Of a stretch of 64,000 nucleotides of DNA, positions 55,077 to 63,679 are shown piece after piece. Below the pieces are notes generated by a model. The model searched no databases. It was not told the origin of the DNA and saw nothing but the letters and a program-made list of their open reading frames with translations. Source of the stretch: CAVWCQ01 sp963753545 (lineage in GTDB: Bacteria; Chloroflexota; Anaerolineae; Aggregatilineales; Aggregatilineaceae); the NCBI GenBank assembly GCA_963753545.1, contig CAVWCQ010000008.1, forward strand, positions 1,550,001 to 1,614,000, read 5' to 3'. The translations under genes and the position numbers were made by a program. How positions within the stretch are numbered: position 1 is the stretch's first letter; each line of letters opens with the position of its first letter.

Positions 55077-56423
55077 TTACTGGCGGGGCCGCCAAAACAT
55101 AAAGTCCCAGTATCCTTTGGACACCAGATATTGTGGAATGCCAACCGAGACAGAAATGTGTTCGATCATCTGCCAGAAGGGGTGGCCCAGCGGCGTCCAC
55201 AGGATCAGGATGAGCAGCAGAAAACTGAAGCCGCCGAACTGCCGGAGCTGCATCTGCGTGCGCGTATCGAGGAAAGGCTCAATGATGCCAAACCCATCCA
55301 GGGGCGGGATGGGCAGCAGGTTCAGCACGATGGATATGATTTGCAGTTCCGCCAGAAAAGCCACTGCCGACCAGATCGGATCGGTATAGTTATAAATGCC
55401 GAGCTTGAAGGGGATGAGCAGCACAATGGTGAAGACGATATTGGAAAACGGCCCTGCTGCCGAGACCAGGGAATTCCACGCCCGGAAGCTCAGGTTCTTG
55501 CCAATGATCGGGTTCACGCCTAACCGCTGCCGCTCAATGTAGACCGCGCCGCCCGGCAGACCGATGCCGCCCATTGCCAGAAAGAGCAGCGGCATGACGA
55601 TGCTGAGCATAGGATGGGTGTACTTGAGCGGGTTAAAGGTCAGGTAGCCTTTATCCTTCACAGTGTAATCGCCGCCGAGATAAGCGACCAGGGCGTGCGA
55701 AAATTCGTGCAGGCAGAGCGAGAAAATCCAGCCGACGACCACTACCGAAAACGTGAAGAGCCTATCGCCGGGCAGGACAAATACCAGATAGAGGACCAGT
55801 GCCAGCACCGCTGCCAGAATGTAGGGCGCTCGGCTGCGCGGCTGGGCCTGACCCGCCTGCCGCGGCGCGGATCGGGCGCGGCCCTGGCGGAAGGGAACCA
55901 CGACAATTTTAGGATCGTCCGGCTGCACATCTGGCGGGCGGCTGGTTACCCGTTCCCGCGTACTGGTGCTGACCGGAACCGAGGCCGGGATATGATCACG
56001 CAGGTAGGCGCGCACGCTGTCGAAGGTGAGGGATGTCCCGGCAAATGCGTCGTGGACGACCCCATTTAATTCCTGAAGCAGTCCCATCAGCAGATGGCCG
56101 CTGTTGAGCGATCCCTGGCCCAGACTGGATGATTCGCGCACGGCCCGTTCCATGACAACCTGCGCGCTTTTGCTCAAGCCTTTGACCGGGGCCGAGGTGG
56201 GGCGCTCCATGCCGATCTGCCCGGCAATCTCAGCGTACAGCGCGCTTGTATCCACACCCGCCTGATCGAACAGCACTTTTGCCGCACCCGATGAATAACG
56301 GAGCAGGGCCAGGGCGAGGTGTTCCACATCAACATAATTGCCATGCCGCCGCGCCGCTTCGTTTTCGGCCTCTTTCAGGATCGTTTGCAGATCGGGCGTG
56401 ATTTGTTTGGTTTGTACACTCAT
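55077..56423 (-). CDS. Clp N-domain - site-2 protease (M50) fusion protein
   Basis: A 448-residue membrane protein. Residues ~1-145 form a double Clp repeat N-domain (LKEAENEAARRHGNYVDVEHLALALL; second copy SLNSGHLLMGLLQE), the substrate- and adaptor-binding domain of ClpA/ClpC. After a linker, membrane segments start near residue 200. The zinc protease motif is HEFSH at 239-243 and the second motif NLLPIPPLDG places Asp at 376, as in site-2 proteases. ATGA overlap couples it to sufU. Site-2 proteases cleave membrane-bound regulators; the Clp domain may select substrates. The fusion is unusual to me. Confidence 0.88.
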   Translation of the reverse strand: MSVQTKQITPDLQTILKEAENEAARRHGNYVDVEHLALALLRYSSGAAKVLFDQAGVDTSALYAEIAGQIGMERPTSAPVKGLSKSAQVVMERAVRESSSLGQGSLNSGHLLMGLLQELNGVVHDAFAGTSLTFDSVRAYLRDHIPASVPVSTSTRERVTSRPPDVQPDDPKIVVVPFRQGRARSAPRQAGQAQPRSRAPYILAAVLALVLYLVFVLPGDRLFTFSVVVVGWIFSLCLHEFSHALVAYLGGDYTVKDKGYLTFNPLKYTHPMLSIVMPLLFLAMGGIGLPGGAVYIERQRLGVNPIIGKNLSFRAWNSLVSAAGPFSNIVFTIVLLIPFKLGIYNYTDPIWSAVAFLAELQIISIVLNLLPIPPLDGFGIIEPFLDTRTQMQLRQFGGFSFLLLILILWTPLGHPFWQMIEHISVSVGIPQYLVSKGYWDFMFWRPRQ

Positions 56424-56818
56424 GCTTCGTCGTCTTCTTCCGACCAGTTCTCCAGGCCATAGGCTGCTGCCTTTAACACTTTTAGCGACAGCAGGGCACA
56501 CTTAAGCCGCGTGGGGCTGAGCTGGATGCCCAGCAGTTCGAGCAGTTCGTCTTTGCTCAGGCCGCGCAGTTCGTCCAACGTTTTGCCGATCATCTCTTCA
56601 CCGAGCATCGAGGCCGACGCCTGGCTGATCGTGCAGCCCTGGCCTTCCCACGAGACGGCTTTCACCCGCCCATTCTCGTCCAATTGGGCGGTCAGGTGCA
56701 GATGATCCCCACAGAAGGGATTCTCGTCGTCATAATCCAGGTCTGCCGGGTCGAGCGGCTTGCCGAAGTTGCGCGGGTTTTGCCCATGATCCAGGATGTT
56801 TTCAAGATACAGGTCCAT
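56420..56818 (-). CDS. sufU: Iron-sulfur cluster scaffold SufU
   Basis: A 132-residue NifU-N/IscU-type protein. The ligands are Cys36 and Asp38 (NPFCGDHL), Cys62 (GCTISQASASML) and Cys107 (RLKCALLSL), the conserved three-Cys/one-Asp set of SufU, which transfers sulfur from SufS in the Gram-positive-type SUF system. N-terminal MDLYLENILDHGQNPRNFG is diagnostic. It lies between sufS and the ClpN/M50 gene and overlaps the latter by 4 bp. Confidence 0.95.
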   Translation of the reverse strand: MDLYLENILDHGQNPRNFGKPLDPADLDYDDENPFCGDHLHLTAQLDENGRVKAVSWEGQGCTISQASASMLGEEMIGKTLDELRGLSKDELLELLGIQLSPTRLKCALLSLKVLKAAAYGLENWSEEDDEA

Positions 56819-56874
56819 GTTTGTTTTTCTCGCGATTAGTAGGGCGTATTGCCATACACCCCTACAGGTTGATG

Positions 56875-58135
56875 CTACAGTCCGAAACGCTTGCGGGCAT
56901 TGTAGATCGCTTCGATGAGCGCGTCCACATCGTCCGTCGTGTTATACAGGTAAAAGCTGGCGCGCGCGGTTGCGGCAACACCGAATCGATGGTGGAGCGG
57001 CATGGCGCAGTGATGCCCGGCCCGCACACCGATACCGTCCGCATCGAGCAGTTGGGCGAGGTCGTGGGCGTGCATCTCAGCCAGCAGGAACGTCGCGACG
57101 CCGCTGCGCTTCTCTGGCGCGGGGCCAAACAGGCGCAGCCCCGGCACTTCGGAGAGACGATCCAGCGCGTAAGCCACGACGATGCGCTCGTGCTGCGAAA
57201 TGTTGTTCATGCCGATTCTGGTCAGATAATCAACTGCCGCGCCCAACCCCACCGCCTCCGCGATGGCGGGCGTCCCGGCCTCAAACTTATAGGGCAGTTC
57301 GTTCCAGGTGCTGCCTTGCAGGGTGACGCGCTTGATCATGTCACCGCCGCCCATGTAGGGGGGCATGGCTTCGAGCAGGGCGCGCTTGCCGTAGAGAATG
57401 CCGATCCCGGTGGGTCCGGCCATCTTGTGCCCAGAGAAGGCCAGGAAGTCAACATCCAGGTCCTGCACATCAACGGTCATGTGTGGGACACTCTGCGCGG
57501 CATCAATCATGAACAGCGCGCCCGCCGCGTGAGCCTGGGCAATCATCGATCTTGACCGGGTTGATCGTGCCCAGCACGTTGCTGATCTGCATGAGGCTGA
57601 CCATCTTCACGTTTTCGTTCGCCAGAAAGCCCGCGTAGGCATCCTGATCGAGTTCACCCGCATCGGTGACAGGGATATAACGGATCGCGAAGCCGCGCTC
57701 CGCCGCCAGAATCTGCCAGGGGACGATATTGCTGTGATGCTCCATCTCGCTCAGCACGACGACATCGCCGGGGCCGAGATTCTGCCGCCCCCATGAGGCT
57801 ACGACGAGGTTCAGACTCTCTGTCGTGTTGCGGGTGAAGATGATCTCGCGGCGCGATTTGGCATTGATGAAGTGCTGCACCTTGTCGCGGGATGCTTCAT
57901 AGACAGCCGTCGCGCGTTCGCTCAGGACATGAATGCCCCGGTGTACATTGGCGTGATCGTGCAGGTAATAGGCGCTCATAGCCTCGATCACAGGCAGGGG
58001 CTTCTGGCTGCTGGCCGCTGAATCTAAAAAGACCAGCCGCTTGCCGGGGTGCGCTTCCTGGTTCAGGATCGGGAAGTCGGCGCGGATTGCCTGGATATCG
58101 AGGGGAGAAGTTTTTAGCTCAGTCATCTTCATCAT
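56875..58135 (-). CDS. sufS: Cysteine desulfurase SufS, frame-disrupted
   Basis: About 420 residues if repaired; a PLP enzyme releasing sulfur from cysteine for cluster assembly. The N-terminal piece has FLDSAASSQKPLPVIEAM, HANVHRGIHVLSERAT, FTRNTTESLNLVVASW and SEMEHHSNIVPWQ. The second piece has DAAQSVPHM, FLAFSGHKMAGPTGIGILYG (PLP Lys), and RAGHHCAMPLHHRFG with the active Cys. A frame change near 57546 (around CAAGATCGATGATTGCC) separates them. Group II (SufS/CsdA-like) features fit pairing with SufU. The ATG at 58135 has three adjacent alternatives (ATGATGAAGATG). Confidence 0.92.
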
Positions 58136-58194
58136 TCACGCCTGCCTCTGGTAGATTGTAGAGCTTTCTGGCTCAGAATCTTAATGATTAAGAG

Positions 58195-58230
58195 AGCGCT
58201 GCTGGCGTGCGAAACTGAGCCGCTGCGCCC
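58195..58230 (+). repeat. AGCGCTG...CTGCGCCC hairpin repeat
   Basis: AGCGCTGCTGGCGTGCGAAA and CTGAGCCGCTGCGCCC resemble the sequence at 19500-19537. The 250-base gap between sufS and the ankyrin gene otherwise shows no credible gene. Confidence 0.4.
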
Positions 58231-58385
58231 TGTAACAAGGCCCGATTTTATCTGCTGCCCGAATCCGCAGCAGTCCTATCTGGCAGCAATAAAACAGAAA
58301 AACATCATACTATTTCCTAAAAATGGCGTGGGGCGGGTTTATTGTGCCCGCCCCGCTGGAATACTTCGTCGTAAGGGTGCTTCGT

Positions 58386-58958
58386 TTAAACCGTCGCCCC
58401 GCGTGCCCGCAGCAGATCGGCTATCTCGCTCAAACCTTCTTCTTCGGCTCGTTCCAGCGGTGTTTTGCCCTGGAAGTTCGGCACGTCCAGCCGTGTCGCA
58501 CCGTGATCGAGCAGCCAGGCGACCATCTCAGTATGTCCGAAATTGATCGCGCCGTGCAGCGCCGCGTCGTAGCCTTCGGTGCAGCCGCGTGCGTAGAGCA
58601 GATCGACGAGATCGAGTTTGCCGCTCATCGCCGCGTGGAACATCAGCGAAATGCCGTGCGTGCCGCGCGCGTTAACCAGCGCCGGATCCTGGTCCAGATA
58701 GGCTTTGACCTCATCCAGGCGGCCCAACATCGCCGCGACACAGATAGTCGAGGGAACGCCCTGGCTCAGGAAAAACTCGGTTATGGCCCGGTTGCCCACG
58801 TGCGCCGCCGCGCCGAGTCCATCCTCAAAATCGTTTTCGCCCCACTGGTAGGCCGCGCGCAGCAGCGCCGGATTCTCGTCGAGCATGGCTTTCACCTTGT
58901 CCAACTGGAAATGCGAGGCGAGGATAAATTCGCGGATGGGGTCCGGCTGTTGGCTCAT
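58386..58958 (-). CDS. Ankyrin-repeat protein
   Basis: A 190-residue soluble protein with about four ankyrin repeats: LGAAAHVGNRAITEFFLSQGV, SLMFHAAMSGKLDLVDLLYARG, AALHGAINFGHTEMVAWLLDHG and GKTPLERAEEEGLSEIADLLRARG. It is an interaction module without visible catalytic residues. Its start lies three bases after the sufD stop, so it is probably translated with the SUF operon, an insertion between sufD and sufS. Its partner is unknown. Confidence 0.88.
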   Translation of the reverse strand: MSQQPDPIREFILASHFQLDKVKAMLDENPALLRAAYQWGENDFEDGLGAAAHVGNRAITEFFLSQGVPSTICVAAMLGRLDEVKAYLDQDPALVNARGTHGISLMFHAAMSGKLDLVDLLYARGCTEGYDAALHGAINFGHTEMVAWLLDHGATRLDVPNFQGKTPLERAEEEGLSEIADLLRARGATV

Positions 58959-58961
58959 GGA

Positions 58962-60289
58962 TTATTCGGCCTCGGCCCCAAGCAGCTTGCGCTCGACGTG
59001 TTCCATCATCCGTTCGCGCACGTTCGGGAAGGGAATCCGATCCAGGACCGGGACGAAGAAGCCATCTACGATCAACTTGACCGCTTCGGGGCGGGGGATG
59101 CCGCGCGCCATCAGGTAGAAGATATATTCTTCCTCGATCTGCCCGGTAGCGGAGGCGTGGGTGCAGCGCACATCGTCGGCCTGAATTTCCAGCCCTGGGA
59201 TGCTGTCGGCACGAGCGTCCTCACTCATCAACATATTGCGGTTGGCCTGGAAGCCGTCGGTTTTCTGCGCACCGGGCAGCGCCTTGATCATACCCTGCCA
59301 CACGCTGCGCGCCTTATCCTTGAGCACGCCCTTAAACAGCAGATCGGAGGTGGTGTGCGCGGCGTTGTGATTCTGCTGCGTGTCGAGGTCCATAAACTGT
59401 TCGCCGTCCGGGAAATAGAGTCCGCTCATGCGGCCCCAGCTTCCCTTGCCGTCCAGTTCGATCTCCATAAAGGCTTTGATCAGCTTGCCGCCCATCTGCC
59501 CGGTGATCCAGTCCAACTGGGCATCGTCGTTGACGCGCGCCCGCTGGTGGGTGAAGTCGAACATGTGGCGGCCCCAGTCCTGCAAATTGACGAACTTCAG
59601 ATTCGCGCCCGGCCCGACGATCAATTCGGTCGCGCCGACAAAACTCGCGTCACTATCCAGGGTGGGGGAGAGATTTTCGTGCAGATAGTTGATCTGCGCG
59701 CCTTCGTCCAGCACCACGAGCAAATGGCCCAGTGTCATGCCGGGGCGGGTCGTGTAAAAAATGCTGTGCGCCGGGAGATCGATGGCCTTGCCGCGCGGCA
59801 CATAGAGAAAAACGCCGTGCGTCCACAGGGCGGCATGCAGCGCCGCGAATTTGTCGGCACTCGGCAGAACGGCGTGCGTCAACAAATGCTGCCGGACCAG
59901 ATCGGGATGTTCGCGCGGCGGCGGTGCGCAGATCGGTGAAATATCACGCCCTGTTTTTCCAGGGACGGGTGCGTTTCGTGATGGACAAGCTGATCATCCA
60001 CAAAGGCCAGCAGCGCGCCCTGTTCATCACCGAGTAACGGCTGGCGGTTGGCGGCTGGGATATCCTCGTAGCGGCCCGGCGCGGATTGGCTCAGCGGCCC
60101 AGCGCTGCTCCAATTGATGTGGCGGTAATCCGTGCGCCGCCATGCTTCGTCGGCGGTGGTGGGCATGGGCAGGGACTCGTAGAGGTCCCAGGCGTCCAGC
60201 CGCATCTGGCGCAGCCAATCCGGTTCATGGGTGCGGGCGCTCAGCGACTTCCACATCAGCCCGGCTGAGCGGCGGGGCGGTAAATTCAC
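58962..60289 (-). CDS. sufD: SufD, component of the SufBCD scaffold, frame-disrupted
   Basis: About 440 residues if repaired. The N-terminal part has SARTHEPDWLRQMRLDAWDLYESLPMP and DEAWRRTDYRHINW, typical of SufD, followed by KQGVIF. Two indels between about 59930 and 59945 (an extra T in ATATTTC, and one more nearby) shift the frame, then HLLTHAVLPSADKFAALHAALWTHGVFLYVPRG and the beta-helix core to SEDARADSIPGLEIQADDVRCTHASATG (the conserved His region). The start is uncertain: GTG at 60289 or ATG at 60256. It pairs with SufB and SufC in de novo cluster assembly. Confidence 0.88.
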
Positions 60290-60351
60290 GTGATACACGG
60301 CGGCGGGTTGCCACAGTTGATCCTCTCTTTGGTGATACGGTTCGCAAAAAC

Positions 60352-60449
60352 ACCTCACCTCGGCTGAACGGAAAAACACCGTTCAGCTTTGCCCCTCTCC
60401 AGTCGCTGCTGGAGAGGGGGTGCGAAGCTCCGCTTCGCCTGGGGTGAGG
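60352..60449 (-). repeat. Composite palindromic intergenic repeat, copy g (complete)
   Basis: On the minus strand: ACCTCACCCC, hairpin GCGAAGCGGAGCTTCGC, exact pair CCCCTCTCCAG/CTGGAGAGGGG, hairpin GCTGAACGG/CCGTTCAGC, then GAGGTGAGGT. Both outer ends are thus reverse complements. It lies inside the SUF operon between sufB and sufD. Confidence 0.8.
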
Positions 60450-61862
60450 TTACCCGACTGAGCCTTCCATTTGCAGGCGGATCAGGCGGTTCATTTCAAT
60501 GCTGTATTCCATCGGCAGTTCTTTGGTGAGCGGTTCCAGGAAGCCGTTGACGACCATCGCGTTCGCTTCGTCTTCGGACAGGCCGCGACTCATCAGGTAG
60601 AAGAGCTGATCGTCGCCCACCTTGCTGACCGTCGCTTCGTGGCCCACCGTCACCGTCGGGTTCTCGATCTCGATGTACGGGTAGGTATCCGACTCACTGT
60701 GATCATCCAGCAGCAGGGCGTCGCAAACGACCGTGCTCTTGGCGTGATGGGCTTCCGGGTAGATTTTGAGCAAGCCCCGGTAGCTGGCCCGCCCGCCGTC
60801 CTTGCAGATCGATTTGCTGATGATCTGGCTGGTGGTGTTCGCTGCGACGTGGATCGCCTTGCCGCCCGCGTCCTGAGTTTGCCCGCGTCCCGCAAAGGCA
60901 ATCGACAGGATTTCGCCGTGCGCGCCCGGTTCCATCAGGTAGACGGACGGGTATTTCATGGTGAGCTTGCTGCCCAGATTGGCGTCTACCCATTCGTGGC
61001 TGGCGTCGCCATAGACCATCGCGCGCTGCGTGACGAGATTATAGACGTTATCCGACCAGTTCTGGATGGTCGAATAACGGGACCGCGCGCCGCGCTTGAC
61101 GACGATCTCAATCACGCCGGAGTGCAGGCTCTCGGTGGTATAGGCAGGGGCCGTGCAGCCCTCGACGTAATGCAAATACGCGCCTTCGTCCACGATGATG
61201 ATCGTGCGCTCGAACTGCCCGATGCTGGCCGTGTTCAGGCGGAAGTAGGCCTGAAGCGGCATCTCGATCTTGACCCCTGGCGGGACGTAAATAAACGATC
61301 CGCCGGACCAGACAGCCCCGTTGAGCGCCGCGTACTTGTTATCATGGGCGGGGATGACCGTCCCGAAATATTCGCGGAACAGGTCTTCATGATCGCGCAG
61401 GCCGTGTTCGATGCTCTTGAAGATGACGCCCTGCGATTTCAGTTCTTCCCGGATGCGGTGGTAGACCATCTCCGAGTCGTACTGTGCGCCCGCCCCGGCG
61501 AGAAATTTCTGCTCTGCTTCGGGGATGCCCAGGCGGTCAAAGGTCTTTTTGATGTTGTCGGGCACATCGTCCCAACTGCTGCCTTCTGATCCTGCCGGTT
61601 TGACGAAGAAGTAAATCTCGTCGTCATTTAAGCCCGACAGGTCTGGCCCCCAGGTGGGAACGGGTTTGCTCTGGTAAATTTCCAACGCCTTGAGGCGGTA
61701 ATCGCGCATCCACTGCGGTTCGCCCTTGATCTCGCTGATCTGGGCAACGACATCCCGGTTCAGGCCCTTACGTGCCTTAAAGACATGGCTGTCGGGATCG
61801 TGAAAACCGTATTGTTCGGCGTAGGATTCGCGCATGCCTTGCAGCTTATCTGCATCACTCAT
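60450..61862 (-). CDS. sufB: SufB, component of the SufBCD scaffold
   Basis: A 470-residue Fe-S cluster assembly protein. The N-terminus after MSDADKLQGM has YAEQYGFHDPDSHVFKARKGLN, then PTWGPDLSGLNDDEIYFF. The beta-helix core includes EGCTAPAYTTESLHSGVIEIVVKRGARSRYSTIQNWSDNVYNLVTQRA, with the conserved Cys/Glu region, and ANTTSQIISKSICKDGGRASYRGLL and DTYPYIEIENPTVTVGHEATVSK. ATG 61862 has GAGGAG about ten bases upstream; the longer in-frame extension is basic and not conserved. The frame is intact. Confidence 0.97.
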   Translation of the reverse strand: MSDADKLQGMRESYAEQYGFHDPDSHVFKARKGLNRDVVAQISEIKGEPQWMRDYRLKALEIYQSKPVPTWGPDLSGLNDDEIYFFVKPAGSEGSSWDDVPDNIKKTFDRLGIPEAEQKFLAGAGAQYDSEMVYHRIREELKSQGVIFKSIEHGLRDHEDLFREYFGTVIPAHDNKYAALNGAVWSGGSFIYVPPGVKIEMPLQAYFRLNTASIGQFERTIIIVDEGAYLHYVEGCTAPAYTTESLHSGVIEIVVKRGARSRYSTIQNWSDNVYNLVTQRAMVYGDASHEWVDANLGSKLTMKYPSVYLMEPGAHGEILSIAFAGRGQTQDAGGKAIHVAANTTSQIISKSICKDGGRASYRGLLKIYPEAHHAKSTVVCDALLLDDHSESDTYPYIEIENPTVTVGHEATVSKVGDDQLFYLMSRGLSEDEANAMVVNGFLEPLTKELPMEYSIEMNRLIRLQMEGSVG

Positions 61863-61894
61863 CGCCACTTGCTCCTCTGTGTCTATGTGGGTGG

Positions 61895-62677
61895 CTAGGC
61901 TTCGCTGCCGTCGCCGTTTTGTTTTTCGCGGAGCCAATCGTAACCCTGTTCTTCCAGGTGCAGCGCCAGTTCTGGGCCGCCGCTCTCTACGATGCGCCCC
62001 TCCAGCATAATATGGACAAACTGCGGCTGGATGTAATTGAGCAGCCGCTGGTAGTGGGTGATAACCAGCATGCCCATGTCTGGCCCATAGAGGCGGTTGA
62101 CGCCCTCCGATACGATGCGCAGCGCGTCAATATCCAGCCCGGAGTCGGTTTCGTCCAGTACGGCGATCTTCGGTTCCAGGATCGCCATCTGCAAAATTTC
62201 GGCGCGCTTCTTTTCGCCGCCAGAGAAGCCCTCGTTCAGATAGCGCCCGGCAAATTCGGGATCCACCTGGAGCATCTTCATTTTTTCCAGCATCATCTTG
62301 CGGAACGCCGGGATCGGCATGCCCTTGTCTTCAGGATTTTCCATCTTGCGCCGGGCATTCACCGCGTTCCGCAGGAAATTCGCCAGGGTCACGCCGGGAA
62401 TAGCCACCGGGTATTGGAAGGCCAAAAACAGGCCCATCCGGCTCCGAGCGTCGGTTTCTATGTCTAGCAGATCGATGCCGTCAAAAATGATCTGCCCGGC
62501 AGTGACTTCGTAGGCGGGATGACCCATCATGGTATTCGCCAGCGTGCTCTTGCCAGAGCCGTTGGGTCCCATCAGCGCGTGGATTTCGCCCTGCTGTACG
62601 ACGAGGTTCACCCCTCGTAGAATCGGTTTACCCTCGACGTTGACATGCAGATTGCGGATTTCAAGCGCAGCACTCAT
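61895..62677 (-). CDS. sufC: SufC, ATPase of the SufBCD complex
   Basis: A 260-residue ABC-type ATPase. Walker A is GPNGSGKSTLANTMMG near residue 37, the Q-loop lies in LFLAFQYPVAIPG, the signature LNEGFSGGEKKRAEILQMAI, Walker B AVLDETDSGLDIDALR and the H-loop VITHYQRLL. GFSGGEKKR is typical of SufC. ATG 62677 has GAGAGG upstream at good spacing; the in-frame ATG two codons earlier is too close to it. It is the first gene of the operon and follows a strong promoter at 62799-62827. Confidence 0.97.
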   Translation of the reverse strand: MSAALEIRNLHVNVEGKPILRGVNLVVQQGEIHALMGPNGSGKSTLANTMMGHPAYEVTAGQIIFDGIDLLDIETDARSRMGLFLAFQYPVAIPGVTLANFLRNAVNARRKMENPEDKGMPIPAFRKMMLEKMKMLQVDPEFAGRYLNEGFSGGEKKRAEILQMAILEPKIAVLDETDSGLDIDALRIVSEGVNRLYGPDMGMLVITHYQRLLNYIQPQFVHIMLEGRIVESGGPELALHLEEQGYDWLREKQNGDGSEA

Positions 62678-62758
62678 CTTCATTCCTCTCTTTGTTGAGA
62701 TTACCTGCCCTGCGGCGGGGATATCCCCCAGAATAGTCCAGAAAAGCGAGACACCATT

Positions 62759-62774
62759 TTCTCGCAATTGAGAA
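62759..62774. promoter_or_regulatory. Candidate operator in the suf leader
   Basis: TTCTCGCAATTGAGAA has arms TTCTC/GAGAA around a six-base centre and lies about 20-30 bases downstream of the predicted suf transcription start. It may bind an iron- or cluster-sensing repressor, but no regulator gene is in the window and no known box is matched exactly. Confidence 0.35.
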
Positions 62775-62798
62775 TCTTTTGCAATAAAATCTGTGATA

Positions 62799-62827
62799 AG
62801 TATAACATTCGCCGGAGTAAGCGTCAA
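62799..62827 (-). promoter_or_regulatory. Promoter of the suf operon
   Basis: On the minus strand TTGACG and TATACT are separated by exactly 17 bases, predicting a start near 62792 and a leader of about 115 bases to sufC. These are the same hexamers as at 8715-8743. Confidence 0.8.
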
Positions 62828-62865
62828 TAAAGTAGAGGGTAATCTTAGATATTATTAATGGCTTT

Positions 62866-62893
62866 TTGATCAGGCCGATTCCAGTAGTATTTT
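62866..62893 (+). promoter_or_regulatory. Possible promoter of the SufT-like gene
   Basis: TTGATC (62866-62871) and TATTTT (62888-62893) with a 16-base spacer, divergent from the suf promoter. The match is weaker than that of the suf promoter. Confidence 0.4.
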
Positions 62894-62967
62894 ATAGGCA
62901 GTTGGACGGTTCGAACATAGGAACAGCATTAGAGCGCCGCGAGAGGCGTATAGAAGGAGAGTAGACC

Positions 62968-63294
62968 GTGGCTGACGAGCAGAATAACAACTCGCCGTTG
63001 GTAGACAAAGAAGCAGTGGTGCGCGAAGCGCTGCGTGAAGTGGTCGATCCCGAAATCGGACTGAACGTCGTGGAACTCGGCCTCGTCCGCGAGATTCAAA
63101 TCCACGATGACCGGGCACACATCGTCATGCTGATGACGACGCCCTTCTGTCCCTACGCGCCGCAGCTTCTGGAAATGACGCGCCGCAAGGCGCAGGATGC
63201 GCTTGGCGTGCCGACGACTATCGAGATTGGGATGGACATGTGGGACCCGTCGATGGCGGAAGAAGGCGTGCTAAACGACTGGGGGCTGTTCTAA
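62968..63294 (+). CDS. MIP18/SufT-like metal-sulfur cluster assembly factor (DUF59)
   Basis: A 108-residue protein of the MIP18/PaaD-like family. The core VREALREVVDPEIGLNVVELGLVREIQI is diagnostic, followed by MLMTTPFCPYAPQLLEMTRR, where the conserved Cys of the TTPFCP motif lies near residue 61. Family members help deliver or mature Fe-S clusters. GTG 62968 has AAGGAGAG eight bases upstream. It is divergent from the suf operon, sharing its regulatory region. Confidence 0.9.
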   Translation: MADEQNNNSPLVDKEAVVREALREVVDPEIGLNVVELGLVREIQIHDDRAHIVMLMTTPFCPYAPQLLEMTRRKAQDALGVPTTIEIGMDMWDPSMAEEGVLNDWGLF

Positions 63295-63301
63295 CCCTCA
63301 A

Positions 63302-63376
63302 CCCGGCGAAACAGGTTTCGCTTCCCTTCTCCCACGCAAGGCATGCTTCGCATGGTTCGGGGAGAAGGGGAGGGCA
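63302..63376. repeat. Palindromic intergenic repeat, copy h
   Basis: GCGAAACAGGTTTCGC hairpin (63306-63321), then CCCTTCTCCC (63324-63333) pairing exactly with GGGAGAAGGG (63360-63369), enclosing GCATGCTTCGCATG. The order resembles the 5' half of copy g. Confidence 0.6.
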
Positions 63377-63421
63377 TGAGATACAGTGGTAGAATAGAGA
63401 AACAATACTGGAGAAACAACC

Positions 63422-63679
63422 ATGCCAGGTACAGTGACGCGTACTGTTTTTGATGTGATTACCGACTTTTTGGCATCCGATCCAACAGCAGAAGAACTCA
63501 TCGCCTATCATCTGCCGGATGATTTACAGGCGCGGGTCGATAAACTGGTCGAACGCAACGGTGAGGGGCAGTTGACCTTTGACGAGCAGCAAGAGCTATT
63601 CGATTTCATGCGTGCTGACGAAATGATGGCGCTGCTCAAAGCCAAGACCAAACTCAAACGACGGCAGGCCGATGAGTGA
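63422..63679 (+). CDS. Small hypothetical protein coupled to an HNH gene
   Basis: An 85-residue helical, charged protein (DVITDFLASDPTAEELIAYHLPDDLQARVDKLVERN; C-terminus KAKTKLKRRQADE). It resembles small antitoxin-like or accessory proteins often found before HNH or PIN genes, but I cannot name a family. The HNH frame begins at GTG inside its last codons (GTGA overlap 63676-63679). GAGAAACAACC before the ATG gives only a weak ribosome site. Confidence 0.6.
   Translation: MPGTVTRTVFDVITDFLASDPTAEELIAYHLPDDLQARVDKLVERNGEGQLTFDEQQELFDFMRADEMMALLKAKTKLKRRQADE

Noticed and set aside
58323..59939. 538-codon open frame on the plus strand across sufD and the ankyrin gene
   Set aside because: It is antisense to conserved sufD and ankyrin sequence; its composition (His/Arg/Gln/Val) is that of a shadow frame.
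60471..61589. 372-codon plus-strand frame opposite sufB
   Set aside because: Shadow of highly conserved sufB.
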